From assembly GCA_018136815.1 (NCBI GenBank), contig CM030932.1:468014-532013 (forward strand): 64,000 nt of DNA. The letters run 5' to 3'. The notes below the pieces were generated by a model. That model was given only the letters and a program-made list of their open reading frames with translations, was not told the DNA's origin and made no database searches. Positions 1 to 10,925 of the stretch are shown here, in pieces (within the stretch, counting starts at the first letter, position 1; every line of letters starts with the position of its first letter). The stretch is from Isochrysis galbana. Taxonomy: Eukaryota; Haptophyta; Isochrysidales; Isochrysidaceae. A program made the translations under genes and the position numbers.

Positions 1-107
1 CACCATTCCCATTCCCTCAGCAATACCAAGTTTATTTGTGACATACTTCACGGGGCGTCGGGTCAAATCACATTTTGTCCTTGAAATGTGTTAGAGCAAG
101 GCTCATC

Positions 108-617
108 TCACTCTTGGAGATGGCCTGCGAGGGCGCGCCGGCAGCTAGCGCGGAATGCGGTTCTTGTGGGGAGCTCATGGAGCTTTCCTCGGGGGTGACT
201 ACGGGCACCGGATTGAACACCAAAAGGCAAGTAATTGAACTCGTACTTGCCGCGATGAGTAGTGAACGCGGTGATATGTTTATCGGACTCTTTGATCGGT
301 ATACCCCAGAAACCAGATGCTAGGTCCAGGGTGCAAAGGAATAGAGAATCGAGGTTGCCTTGGCGGGACGACAATCGGTCGATGGCTTCTACCGTGAGGG
401 GAAGAGGGCTGTCCTCTAGACGAAGCTTGGAGTTGACGTCGCGATAATCTACGCAGAAACGTACGGAGCCATCCTTCTTAGTGACTAGCACGACTCGAGA
501 GGCCCACGACGAATTTGATTTCCTAAAAAAAAAAATCTGAAGATTATGGGCTACACACCTACCGTCTACAGGACTCTCCCCCTCTATCTCCATCGCCCTT
601 ATCTTCCCTCTCTCCAC
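108..617 (-). pseudogene. Ty3/gypsy-type reverse transcriptase fragment
   Basis: An open frame on the minus strand contains the N-terminal half of a gypsy-type reverse transcriptase: a SNSSWASRVVLVTKKDGS block, the CVDYRDVN block, LDLASGFWGIPI and TAFTTHRGKYEF followed by LPFGV. The family would continue with NAPATFQ and the YxDD catalytic box, but here the frame leaves the family right after LPFGV, so the palm domain is incomplete. Upstream of the SNSSW block the translation no longer looks like an RT. The join falls at a 47-nt stretch (about 525-571) with intron-like ends. The fragment is a mosaic, dead copy lying in the same orientation as the MERA-type ORF at 678-1178. Identification of the RT blocks is secure; membership of a particular clade is not. 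Confidence 0.75.
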
Positions 618-677
618 CTCCTCCCCTGCCCCCCTTCTTTCCTTTTCCTTTGGTTTCCGGGGTCCGACCTCGGTGCA

Positions 678-1178
678 CTACCGGAGGTCTGGTTTGGAGT
701 GTGGTGTTTGGGCAGGGGGTGTCTCCCCGTTACAGTCTTCTCTCTTGCCTCTGTCTCCTCTGGTGGGGGTCCAAAGCTGCTTCCTCCACTGTTTGTTTTG
801 ATGCGACATTTCCCCAATGGGGTCCTGTCTTGTATGGTGCCGGGCCGGCCCCTCGCGCCGGAGCACGAGGGCGGTAACACGGCTGTGTAGGGTCCCGGCC
901 CGGAGGCCTTCCCTATGGAATCGTCCCTCTGGTGGTTTGTGGCTGGTGTGGCTGTGAGATGTGTTGGGGGTGTGTTGCATGCTGGCTGGTGTCAGCATGG
1001 AGGCTTTGCCCATGTCGTTCATGGTGATGCGCGGGCGCGGCCCGCCGGCTCCTGTGCCCACCTGACTGGGAGGGTCGTCCCGGCGCGGTCGCTTTGGCGA
1101 CAGCGGCGTGTCCGTGAGCTCTTCGTCCATCATGGCGAGGGCAGCGGCAGCGAGAGCGGGCGGCGGCGCGCGCTCCAT
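678..1178 (-). CDS. MERA-type gag-like ORF of a degraded retroelement
   Basis: A 166-codon ORF opens with ATG-GAG-CGC-GCG (MERAP), the same start seen at 11988, 19621, 41640, 46575 and, on the minus strand, near 54350 and 58220. The protein is rich in Pro, Arg and Ser with no recognised domain. Immediately 5' of the ATG, at 1183-1200, lies the perfect inverted repeat CTATCGTT/AACGATAG, which also precedes other copies. In the minus direction it is followed by the RT fragment at 108-617, so the pair may be remnants of one larger element or two overlapping insertions. Whether it is translated is unknown. Confidence 0.45.
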   Translation of the reverse strand: MERAPPPALAAAALAMMDEELTDTPLSPKRPRRDDPPSQVGTGAGGPRPRITMNDMGKASMLTPASMQHTPNTSHSHTSHKPPEGRFHREGLRAGTLHSRVTALVLRREGPARHHTRQDPIGEMSHQNKQWRKQLWTPTRGDRGKREDCNGETPPAQTPHSKPDLR

Positions 1179-1390
1179 GACCCTATCGTTTTAACGATAG
1201 TTGTGGCCGCCACCACCAGAGACTCAATTAATCTCTCCTACTTGGAGACCGGCACTCCAACTATCGCGGTGCTGCGGAAAGCGCAAGACGACGACGATGA
1301 TTGTCGCGCACTTGCCTTGGCCGTCACCAGCGCGTTGCCTGCTTCCGGCCTCTTAATAGAATCTATTAGAAGCCTATTGTCCCATCTGGG

Positions 1391-1831
1391 CTGGGAAGCA
1401 CCCCATGCCTCTGTTTCCCAACTTGTTGACACACTTGTTCAAGCACCAATAATTTCGACTCAAGACAAGAGGGAGGACATGTCTTGAGGCGGCGTCGCTG
1501 CCCATGCCTAGCGCAAGGGTATAGCGCCCCCACTCAGACATCTCCTTCCCCACAGCTCCTCTCTGAGGAGTTGCTCCTCTCCCTACCATTAGGCCCCCTT
1601 GCCTGCGAGACCAGAACAGGATCCTGGCGTAGGGGGCTGTCTGAGTGTGGAGGGAGGGGCGCTCTGGCTAGCGCAGGTAGAAAGCTATTGAGGAGCTGGG
1701 TGGCATAAGGGGGGAAGGGTGCTTGCGCTTGCCGCGGCAGGGTGTCCTGTCTTGAGTGAGCGCTAGTCCCGTTCCCGTTCCTTTGCCGCGCCGCGACCCA
1801 TAAAAATTTGTTAAAAATTAAAAATTAGGTA
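1391..1831 (+). mobile_element. MERA retroposon, 5'-truncated and internally deleted copy
   Basis: Matches the 3' portion of the MERA copies at 46550-47687 and 53236-54375. It begins in the segment reading ACCCCATGCCTCTG, jumps directly from the ACACTTGTT block to the AAGCACCAA block, and so has lost the internal tandem repeat. It then runs through the conserved 3' region to the A-rich end (CCATAAAAATTTGTT). The conserved C-terminal coding end GRKLLRSWVA is present. No target duplication could be identified for this copy. Confidence 0.7.
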
Positions 1832-1859
1832 CCGGACTATCCATATAGCTTGGAGCGCA

Positions 1860-2590
1860 CGCGTGTGTTAGGCCATAGGCCATAGGAAGTAGGCCGATCC
1901 CCAGTAGGGGCCCGTCCTCCTTCTTCCCCACTCTCGGGTATGTTGGAAAGGTTATCCATTTTCTACCCTCTTGCGAGGATCCTAACTCGTCCGCCCGTGG
2001 CCGGGGGGACCTATCCCATAATAAGGTTTGAACGTCGGAGTCTACCGCCTCCGTTTAGGTGTGAAAATAAAAAGACACGACTTCGACTCTGCAGTCGCTC
2101 TGCGAGTCTCTCTCGCTCTCTCTTGCTCCGTCCTCGCTCTCTCTCTTCGGCCGACGAGAGGAAGTTCCCTACGAAATGCTTCTCCGGTCCCACGATCTCA
2201 TATTTGATATTAGATATTCGCCCGGTCACTACCTCTTTCTAGCCACTATTCCCCACCTCCCCTTGGGTGTCCAAGGAGTCCGCAGGCGGAGCGTCGGCCG
2301 CCGCCCTCTCCGTCGCAGCAGCAGTGGGGGCCGTCGCCGGCGGCGGCGGCGGCGGTGGGGCCGACGGCGGCGGCAACGGCGGCGGCGGCGGCGGCGCAGA
2401 GAGCGCCAAACGGCTCTCGTCCCTCTTCCCCTTCCCCTTCCCCTTCCCCGCCGCCCCCCGCCGCCCCCTTCCCGTTTCCCGCCCCCTTTCCCGCGCCCTT
2501 CCCCCCCCCGCCGCCTTCCCGGGGCGCGGGGGGGGGGGGCAGGGCGGGCGCGGCGCGGCGCGGCGGCGGGGGGCGGGCGGGGGGGGGGGG
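1860..2590. other. Intergenic stretch with CGG/CCG-rich low complexity
   Basis: No gene is recognised. About 1860-2260 is unique-looking sequence with a T/C-rich run (2095-2150). About 2290-2590 is extreme GC-rich CGG/CCG and poly-C/poly-G sequence in which all six frames are open by composition only, giving Arg-, Gly- or Pro-rich translations that should not be taken as genes. Confidence 0.5.
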
Positions 2591-2850
2591 GAGGGAGAGA
2601 GGAGAGAGAGGGAGAGAAGAGAGAATAGTAGAGGGAGAGAAGAGAAGAGAGAATAGTAGAGGGAGAGAAGAGAAGAGAGGGAGAGAAGAGAAGAGAGGGA
2701 GAGAAGAGAGAGAAGAGAGAGAGGGGAGAGAGAGAAGAGAAGAGAAGAGGGAGAGAAGAGAAGAGAAGAGGGAGGGAGGAGAGAGAGAACAGAAGAGAAG
2801 AGAGGAGAGAGAGAAGAGAGGAGAGAGAAGAGAAGAGAGAGAAGAGGGGA
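2590..2850. repeat. Homopurine tract (GGGAGAGAAGA)n
   Basis: About 260 bp of almost uninterrupted purines on the plus strand built from GGGAGA and AGAAGAG units, followed by a pyrimidine-rich leader (2860-2998) that runs up to the start codon of the LRR/GT49 gene. The strand asymmetry recurs near the 5' ends of several other genes in the window. Confidence 0.85.
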
Positions 2851-2998
2851 GGTGGCGCAGTTCCCCCCCCCCGCGCCCCTTCTTCCCTCTCTCTCTCCTT
2901 GTTCCCCCCCCCTCTCTCTCCCCCTTTGGATCTCTCCCCTCGCCAGATCGCGCCTCTCTCCTCTCTCTCTCCCGCCTCCCCTCTCCCCCACTCCCGCA

Positions 2999-5900
2999 AT
3001 GGGAGCCTGCTTCTCCTCCTCTCCGGAGCGCACCGCGCTGCTCCTCCGCCTCGACGACGGCTCCACCCTCCGACTGCCGCTCTCTGCGCTCCCGCTCCTC
3101 CCCACAGAGCCTCCGCCCTACCTCGCTGGGCCGCTCTGCCGCTTCGGGCTCTCACAGGTGAGAGAGAGAGGGGGGGGGGGGAGAGGGAGAGGGAGAGGGA
3201 GGGAGGGAGGGAGGGAAGGAGGGCGAGAGGGGGCGGGGAGGGGGGCGGGCGGGGGGAGGCGTCGGACAGCAGGCGACGCCCCCCCTCAACCCGCCACGCG
3301 AGTGCGGCTGGAGGGAGCACCCGGCGGGCCACAGGCCTTGCTCTGCTCCTCTCCTCGTGCGGCGCTGCGACACGTACCTCTCCACCCCCATCCCACTCTG
3401 CTCACGGCCCGCCGCCCGCCGCCCCCTCTTCCCCGCAGCCATGCGGCACCAAGCCGCTCTCGCCCGCCGACCTCAAGATGGTCGGCAAGGCGCTGCGCAA
3501 GGACGAGCTCTACCACGGGGGTGAGCAGTGCCTCTTTGCGGCGTGGGGCGCGCTCGCAGGCAAGCCGGCCGTGCTCGTGCTCACCTCGCTCGGCCGGCTC
3601 TTCGCCGTGGGCGGCGGCAAGGTGCTCGACTCGGTACATGTGGTGCAGCTCGCCTCAGCGAGGCTGAGCGGCGAGGGCGAGCTGCTGCTCCGGCTGCAGC
3701 AGGGCGGGGGCGGGGGCTGGCAGGTGTCCACCTCCCCCGCCGCCGCCGCCGCCCTCCAGCAGATGGTGTGGGTCGCGCACTCGCTCGCCGAGGGCGAGCT
3801 GCGGCTGGGCCACAACATGGCCCGCCTGCCGATGCACCTGCTGCCTCCCGCCGCCGAAGCGGACGGCAACCTGCACGCCGCTTACACCATGCACGCCAAC
3901 GCGCTCGGGCTGGCCGAGCCGGAGGAGGTGCTGCGGAACGCGGACGGCGCGGGTGAGGTGGTGACGACCGCCCTTCAGTGCGTGCGCCGCTGGGCGGCGG
4001 TGGCCGAGGTGGACGCGTCCGAGTGGAAGCCCGCGGCGCTCGGCGCGCTCGCGCGAGCGCTCGCGCGCAACGACCGCTTCATCGGCTTCCGGCTCGCCGA
4101 CGCGCCCTTCGGCGCCGCGCTCGCCGAGCTCGCGCCGATGCTCGCCTCCAACCGGCGGCTCGTCGCGCTCGAGCTGACGGGCGTCGGCGGCGAGCCGGCC
4201 GCGCTCGGCGCGCTGGGCGACGCGCTCGCCACCAACGCGCACTGCTTGCTCTCGGTCCTCGACCTCTCCCGCAACGAGCTGGGTGACGCGGGCGCCCTCC
4301 GCCTCGCTGCCGGCCTCGCAGCGCTGCGGCCGGGCCTGCTCGCCGAGCTTCGGCTCGAGCGCTGCGCGATGGGCGAGGATGGCGTCGTTGCGCTGCTGGG
4401 CGCGCTCCGGAGGCAGCGCAACCTGCTGCAGCTGCGGCTCGGCGACAATGCCGTCGGCGTTCGGCGCGGCTCGGACGCGCTTGCCGAGCTGCTCCCCGAC
4501 GTGCCCAAGCTGGAGGAGCTCGGCCTCGGCCACACGCACGTCGACCCGGACGTCGCGCTCGGCCCGCTCAGCGACAGCGACGGCAGGGCGGCGCCGCTCG
4601 GCGCCCTGGGCGTGCTTGAGCTCGACGGGCTGCCGTGGTCGGGGGCCGTGCTCAACGCGCTCGGTCGTTGCGGGATGGCGCTCCGTCGCCTCTCGCTCGC
4701 GGGCGGCGCGCAGCGAACCGAGCCGGCCACGCGGGGCAGCTTCCTCGCCGCGCTTACGGCGGCCGCCGGCACGCGGCCTGAGCTCGAGCTCGATCTCTCG
4801 ACCGACGTCGGGCCGGTGGCGCTGGCGAGTGAGCTGGCCGCGGCACTCGAGGCGGCCGGTAGCGGCCACGTCCCCTCGCTCAGGCTGAGCACGGGCGGCC
4901 GACTCGGCGATGTCGCGCTCGCCTCGCTCCTCGCAGCCTACGTCCGCGCGGCGGCCGCCGCAGCCGCGGCAGGCCGCCCAGCCGCCCGGCTCCTCGATCT
5001 CTCACTCGCCGTGCCGCCGCCCGCCTCGGTCATCTCGGCGGCCGGGCTCACTGACGAGTACGCGCTTGCGATGTTCGACCAGCTCGCGGGCGCGGTGGAG
5101 AGCGGTGGCGGCGCCGGCATCGTGGGTGCGCTCGCCAGATGGGGGCTCACACTCCCCCCCGGCACTGAGGAGGCTGCCGCGCGCCGCGTGGCGGCGGTAC
5201 GCGCGCTCGTCGAGCTGGTGCGCGGCGAGGGCGCGCCCGCCGCGCTTCGGCTCGCGGGCGGCTTCACATCGCGCGCCGCGGCGGCCCAGGCGCCCGCCTT
5301 TGGCCCGCAGCTCGGCGACCTCTTCCGCTTCGGTCTCACGCACCCGGCATGCGCCCTGACCGAACTCGACGTGGCGGGCAACCGGCTGGGCGACGAGGCG
5401 CTCGGTGCGCTTGGCAGCGCGCTCAAGGCGAACCGGACTCTCACGGCTCTATCGCTCGACAACAATGGCGCGACCGTTGATGGCCTCAAGCCCATCTCGC
5501 TTGCGCTCAAGGGCAACAAAAAGGTGGTGACGCTGCCGCTGCCCGACGACGACCTCGCCGCCGCCCTCGAGGCGCAGGCCAACGCGTACAAGGCGTCGCT
5601 CGTGCGCGAGCTCAACGCGCGCGCCACCGTCAAGTCGGCCTACATGCGCGGTGGCTACGTCAACCACCGGCGCAAGGAGGAGGGGCTCGCGGCGCTCAAG
5701 GCGGCCAAGCAGGAGCAAGCGCGCGCGCGCGTCGCCAAGGACAAGCTGCGCACCGTCGCCGCGACACTCGGTGCACTCGTCGCGCGCAACCAAGAGGTGG
5801 CGACGCTCAAGCGCGCGGGCAAGGACGCGCGCGCCGAGTCGAAGCTCGCCGAGCGCGCGTCGAAGGCGGCGGCCAAGGCCAAGGCGCGCGCGGCCGCGTT

Positions 5901-8900
5901 GCGTGAGAAGCAAAAGGCCAAGGTGTGGCTCGCGCGTCACCGACTGCTCGACGCATGGACAGCGCACGCCAAGGCGCTCGCGCGGCAGGGCCACGACGGC
6001 CGTTGGTACACTGCGTGGCACGCCAAGTGGGGCAAGCCGTACCTCAACCCCGCCGGCCTCGCTTCGGTCCTCCGCGCGATGCCGCTCGAGCAGAAGGAGC
6101 AGTGGGCCAGCCTCGTCGACCAGGCCGAGGACGCCTTCGCCGCTGAGGAGGGGCTCGACGCGCAGGTGCAGGCCCTGCTCAACGAAGAGCGCCAGCACCG
6201 CGCGCAGGCCGAGTTCCATTCGGCCGAGGTGCAGTACTATGGCATGCTCGCCAAGCGCGACCCGGCGGCAGTGGCGCAGAAGCCGGCCGAACCGGGCATC
6301 CTCCCGAACCGCCCGCCGGGCAAGGAGCGGCCCGGCCAGTTTGGGCACGGCCCCTACACCAACTGGGCGGCACGCTACCGGTGGATCACCGGCGAGCTGC
6401 AGGGCGCCATCCGGAGCGAGCCGCCCGCCGACTACAAGTGGCGTGCCGTTGCCGCCGAGGCGCGGGCACGCGAGGTGGCGGCCGAAGCGGCGCCAATGGT
6501 TACCTACCCGCCGGCCAAGCCGGTCGAGGCGACGGCCTCTGTCGCGATGGGCGTGCCCGTCGTCGAGGGCGCCGCTGCCACCACGTACGGCGCCGATGGC
6601 GCGCCGCTTGGTCTGCCCTACCCCGCCAAGCCCCCCAAGGACTCGGTCTACGCAGCGCCAGTCGCGTCGGCGCCCGAGGCCGGCGGCAAGCCCGAGCCGC
6701 CGCGGCCTAAGTTTGAGCCACAGCTCGCCACGCCCTTGGCGCCTGCCGGTGAGCGTACCGTCGCGGTCATCGTGCCGCAAGGCGTCATGCCCGGCCAGAT
6801 GATGCAGCTGCGACTGCCCGATGGCGGCATGGTGCAGTGCCAGGTGCCCGCCGGCGCCCAGCCTGGCGCACAGATCCAGCTGCGAGTGCCCACTCCTTCC
6901 ACCCCGACGTCTGCGCCGGCGGCCGCGCCGCCGCCCACCGAGGCGGCGCTTGAGCCATACCGGCCGCCGCAGCACAAGCAATACACCTACTCGACACGCA
7001 ATGGCCAGTATTACGCCGATGACGACTACATGCAGAGCGGCTTCGACGGGCTTGGGGCGTACCACTCGTACAACACGTACCGACGCGACCGCACCGTCAT
7101 GCGCGGCCGGCCGTACCAGTACCGCCACTACTCAGTGAGTCGCCGCATGCTGTGCCACAGCGCTATGCCACAGCACGCCCCGCGCCGTAGGGTGACCCAG
7201 CGTTAGGCGACCGATCCTACACCCGCCCCCCCCCCCCCCCCCCCTCTTGTCCTATGCCCGCCCCCGTGCGCCTCGTCCTTATGCCCCACCCCGTCTCGCT
7301 TGTTAACACATTGCCCACTGCCACTGTGCCGCAGCACACCTACTACCATTACGACCCCTTCTTCTTTGGGCTGCCCTACTATGGACTTGGCTACCACTAT
7401 GGCTGGGGTTACGGCTACGGCTACGGCTACGGCTACTACGGCTACGGCCACGGCTACGGCCACGGCTACGGCGATGGCTACAATGAAGGCTACCAAGACG
7501 GAGCCGAGGATCAAGAGGCGGCTGACGCTGACGAGGGCGCCGACGGCGCTGACGCGGACGTACTCGACCCGGTGGGTGACGCCTATGGAGAGGACACGCC
7601 ACTCGACCTCGAGGCAGCCGACCCGGCCGACCTAGGCGAGGCCGAGGGGGCCGAACTCGACGAAGGCGCCGAAGACGCCGAGGCCGAGATGGGCGATGAG
7701 GCGGATGCCGTCGACATGTACGCTGGCGCGGGCCCTCGCGATCTGCCCGACGGCAGGCGGCGGCGAGGCGGCGGCGGGACAGCGGCTCCATCGCTGACCG
7801 TCGCCGAGAGCCGCCGGTACGCCGAACTCGCACGCCTCTCCGCCGGCGACCACGTCTCCAGCGTACTTTCGAGGCTCGAGTCCGAGTGGGCGCGCGCGAT
7901 CGCGCGCGCTGAGGATGAGGTGCTCGGCCCGCTCCGTCCGCTCACCTATGCCTCGACGCGCTGGGCTTTGCCCGCTTCACCGCCTACGGCGCCCGTAACC
8001 CTAGTGACGCAGTGCTCGCTCGACCGGCTGCCGCGGCTACGCATGGCGGCCGAGGCGTGGAGCGGGCCTGTCTCGGCTGCCGTCTACGTGCCCGCGCCCA
8101 AGGGCAGTGTGCAGGCGGCGGCCGCCGAGGAGATGCTGCGCGACGAGCTTGATGCGCTCGGTCCACGTGCGGCCGCCCAGCTCACGATCGTGCTTCTTTA
8201 TATGCCGGCCCCCGCGGGCCAACATGCCGGCGCGCCGGCGCCGCCCTTGCCAGGTTCGGCCGCTGAGTATGACGCGCTCTACCCGATCAATGCGCTGCGC
8301 AACCTCGCGCTCGACGGTGCGCCAACTGACCTGGTGCTTCTCCTCGACGTCGACTTCGTGCCGAGCGCTGGGCTGTTGCGCGACCTCATGCACTCGGGCG
8401 CGCTGGGCGCCGTCGCTAGCTCCATCACGGCACTCGTTCTCCCCGCATTTGAGGTGACACCATCGACGCCGCTGCCGCGATCGCAGGCGGCGCTCGCCAG
8501 CCTCGTTCACGCCGGCCTCGCTTCCGCTTTCCATGTGGCGCATTTCCCGCGCGGCCACGCGCCAACCAACACTGCCCGCTGGCTCGCCGCTGCCGCGCCC
8601 TACCATGTGCCATACGAAGAGTATTATGAGCCCTACATAGTCGCCTCGCGCTCCTGGCTACCGCGCTACGACGAGCGCTTCCGTGGTTACGGCATGAACA
8701 AGGTGTCGCATCTATATGCTGTCGCTGCTGCCGGCGCCACCTTCGTCGTGCAACCCGCCCACTTCGTCGTTGCGCATGAGCATGCCAAGTCGGGCGCTTG
8801 GGAGATGTCTGCCGGGCCGGCCGCCAACCCTGCGCATCGCATGCGCATCGCTGCCCTCTACCGGCGGTTCAAGGCGGAGTGCCCGCCCCTCCCGGCGGCG

Positions 8901-9137
8901 CAGATCGAGCGTTCGCGCGCAGAAGCCACCGCCCCGGCTGTTGTCACGCAGGGCAAGCTCTCCACGGCCACTAAACGGGCGGCGCACCAAGACGTTCACC
9001 CCGCTGGCCACGTCAAGCGCGCCTGCCAGCGCTGGCCACTCGGCGCATTTGCCAACGGCGCCCGCCGCGCAGTGCGCGCCAAGGCGCGCCGCGATATGCG
9101 CGGGGTGCCGGCAGGCGTGCGAGCGCCGCGGGTGTGA
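2999..9137 (+). CDS. LRR / coiled-coil / GT49 glycosyltransferase fusion protein
   Basis: Modelled as three exons, 2999-3157, 3439-7134 and 7335-9137; both introns are phase 0 with GTGAG donors and GCAG acceptors, giving about 1885 aa. The N-terminus MGACFSSS fits an N-myristoylation/palmitoylation signal. Residues of about 250-760 are RNI-type leucine-rich repeats (LxxLxLxxNxLGDxGA), preceded by a region loosely like the CARMIL PH module. Residues 787-887 form a Lys/Ala/Arg coiled coil. Near 1160-1204 there are two copies of a VPxGxxPG motif found in algal proteins. A Gly-Tyr-rich and then acidic linker starts at about 1286. The last 400 residues are a LARGE/B4GAT1-type glycosyltransferase (GT49): VTQCSLDRLPRL, the nucleotide-sugar DVD at 1623-1625, YEPYIVASR and FRGYGMNKVSH. 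GT49 enzymes normally act in the Golgi lumen behind a signal anchor, which is absent here. Retaining intron 2 would end the protein at 7206; alternatively a second gene could start at 7254. Confidence 0.8.
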
Positions 9138-9684
9138 GTGCTTTTTGGCTCGGCTGACGCCCGCTGAACGCAAGGCAACGCCTGAGGGTATGCGTTGACG
9201 GAGGGTGTCACGTCGACGGAGGGCACGTCTAGCCACTCTCGGCGAGCCATACTGCCTACACCCTCGGCGTCAACAAGACGGCTGCCGCCGCTGAATGCAG
9301 TGATTGTGTGAACGCGCGTGCTATCGTGAAATATACTGCCCGACGCGTGCGCAATGCAATATGTTCATCCCTGGCTTCCGTATAGCCTCGTGCACTTCAT
9401 GCGGTGCTTGCGTGTTGGGCGTCATGGGGGGTGCGTGTGTTTGCATGTCCCTCCACACGACCGTACAACATGCATCCACTCCGTGTGATGTGTAAGAGCA
9501 AAAAAAAACTGAAGATACAGTGTCGCATTCGCGATGTCTCAGAGGCAAAAAGAAATAACAGTAAAAGAAAAACAGTAAAAAGAAACAGAGGAAGAAAGAA
9601 GACGAAGAGTGGAAAAGAAGAGAAAAAAACCCAGAGTATATAGGGCGGTTCTCAGCCCTTCCCATCGGCCCTATGGCTACGTAA
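9138..9684. other. 3' flank and intergenic sequence, no gene seen
   Basis: Follows the GT49 stop codon. It holds the presumable 3' UTR and an A-rich, purine-rich run at 9500-9640. No ORF with recognisable similarity is present. Confidence 0.5.
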
Positions 9685-9812
9685 ACTCTCGCGTGGCATA
9701 GTGGTTCAACCCACCGCCTCCACCAACCTTTTGCTCTGGGTCGCGAGTTCGAGTCCGGACGGAGCGCTCTGCAGTTCGAGCCCCGCTCCTTCTCCTCTCC
9801 GCTCTTCTTCTA
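9685..9812 (+). repeat. tRNA-derived SINE-like head
   Basis: Contains an A-box-like TGGCATAGTGG at 9694-9704 and a B-box-like AGTTCGAGTCC at about 9746-9756, spaced as in a tRNA. A proper T-stem and acceptor stem cannot be folded, so this is better read as a tRNA-derived SINE head than a functional tRNA. Its 3' side is lost in the assembly gap. Confidence 0.4.
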
Positions 9813-9912
9813 NNNNNNNNNNNNNNNNNNNNNNNNNNNNNNNNNNNNNNNNNNNNNNNNNNNNNNNNNNNNNNNNNNNNNNNNNNNNNNNNNNNNNNNN
9901 NNNNNNNNNNNN
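9813..9912. other. Assembly gap (100 N)
   Basis: Exactly 100 N, a conventional scaffold gap of unknown true size. It interrupts the minus-strand gene at 9937-10925. Confidence 0.99.
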
Positions 9913-9936
9913 GCGATTTCCGCCATCGAACCTCAC

Positions 9937-10925
9937 CTTCTCGCTCAGTCGGTTGGTCCTACGCATCCGGTAGAGCCGGTCGATCTCGGCCGACGCCTTC
10001 CACAGTGCGAGGAGCGAGGAGCAAGCCCTCTGCATGAGCCCGTTGATGCACGCCTGATGCAAATCGTGCACTTCCGGAGAAGCCCTACGCCAGTGTGGGT
10101 GAGAGGTGAGCGTCTCGAGGGCGATTCCTGAGGAGTGTGATTGGCTGAGCGGCCTTGCAGAGTACGCCGACGGCGCGGACGGGCAGCCGCATGCTCCGCA
10201 AAGCGCGCGCTGAAGGTGAGAAGGGGGGGCGAAGGGGAGAGAGGGGGAGCAAGAGAGGGAGAGAGTAGGAGAGGGGGGGAGGGAAGGAGGGAGGGAGCTA
10301 CCGAGAAGAGGCGGTGGGGTGGAGGGAGGGAGGGAGGGAGGGAGGGAGAGGGAGGGAGGGAGGGAGGGAGGGAGAGGGAGAGGGAGAGGGAGAGGGAGAG
10401 GGAGAGGGAGAGGGAGAGGGAGAGGGAGAGGGGGAGGGAGAGGGAGAGGGAGAGGGAGAAAGAGAGGGAGAGGGAGAGAGGGAGAGAGGGAGAGGGGGAG
10501 GGGAGGGGGAGGGGGGGAGATGGGGAGAGAGGGGAGAGGGAGAGAGAGGGAGAGGGAGAGAGAGGGAGAGGGAGACAGGGGGAGAGAGCGCGAGGGAGAG
10601 AAAGGGAGAGGAAGGGAGAGGGGGGGGGGGGGGGGGGGGGAGAGAGAGAGGGAGGGAGAGAGAGGGTGAGGGAGAGGGGGGAGAAAGAGGGAGGGAGAGA
10701 GAGGGAGCCGCACCTCTTGAGCCCCTTGAGCTTCTCCGCTTTCTCCTCGTAACTCTCAATCTCCGCATAGGGCAGCTCGACCCCCAGCCCAGTGGGAAGC
10801 CAATCGGTCGAGTCATCGCTCTCCCTCGAATCCGCGCCCCACCAGCCCAGCCCAAACGTCCACCAGCCCACACCCGCCAGCCCAAGCAGCACACAGGCCA
10901 CTGTCGCGCCCACCGCGAGCCACAT
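9937..10925 (-). CDS. Signal-anchor membrane protein, 5' part, running into the gap
   Basis: Exon 1 (10925-10714) starts [15 protein letters not shown], a single hydrophobic segment of about 22 residues, then an acidic stretch ending in [10 protein letters not shown] before a GTGCGG donor. A roughly 500-bp pyrimidine-rich intron follows on the coding strand. Exon 2 (10209-9937, 91 codons) reads [15 protein letters not shown] and ends LSEK before a GTGAGG donor facing the N gap. Exon 1 ends in phase 2 while exon 2 reads best from phase 0, so the direct join is unsupported: there may be a missed exon, another donor or an assembly error. Function is not recognised. An in-frame GTG 33 nt further upstream (10958) extends the frame but is an unlikely start. 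The start codon itself lies inside the tandem array at 10905-11900. Confidence 0.5.
10215..10712. repeat. Homopurine (GGGA/GA)n tract inside an intron
   Basis: About 500 bp of GGGA, GGGAGA and poly-G runs on the plus strand. It fills the first intron of the minus-strand gene at 9937-10925, where it reads as a long polypyrimidine tract ahead of the TTCAG acceptor. Confidence 0.85.

Noticed and set aside
2229..3332. Long Ser/Leu/Arg ORFs over 2229-3332
   Set aside because: They cross CGG repeats and purine tracts; open only because of composition.
3655..4869. 404-codon minus-strand ORF opposite the LRR region
   Set aside because: Arg/Ala/Glu-rich antisense shadow of leucine-rich repeats.
5449..7128. 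559-codon ORF on the minus strand opposite the LRR/GT49 gene
   Set aside because: High-GC, Arg/Leu/Gly-rich translation antisense to a clearly coding frame; no domain. It is a shadow caused by GC-biased third positions.
9694..9756. Functional tRNA gene
   Set aside because: A- and B-box-like motifs are present, but the T-arm and acceptor stems do not pair, so a SINE-like remnant is more likely.
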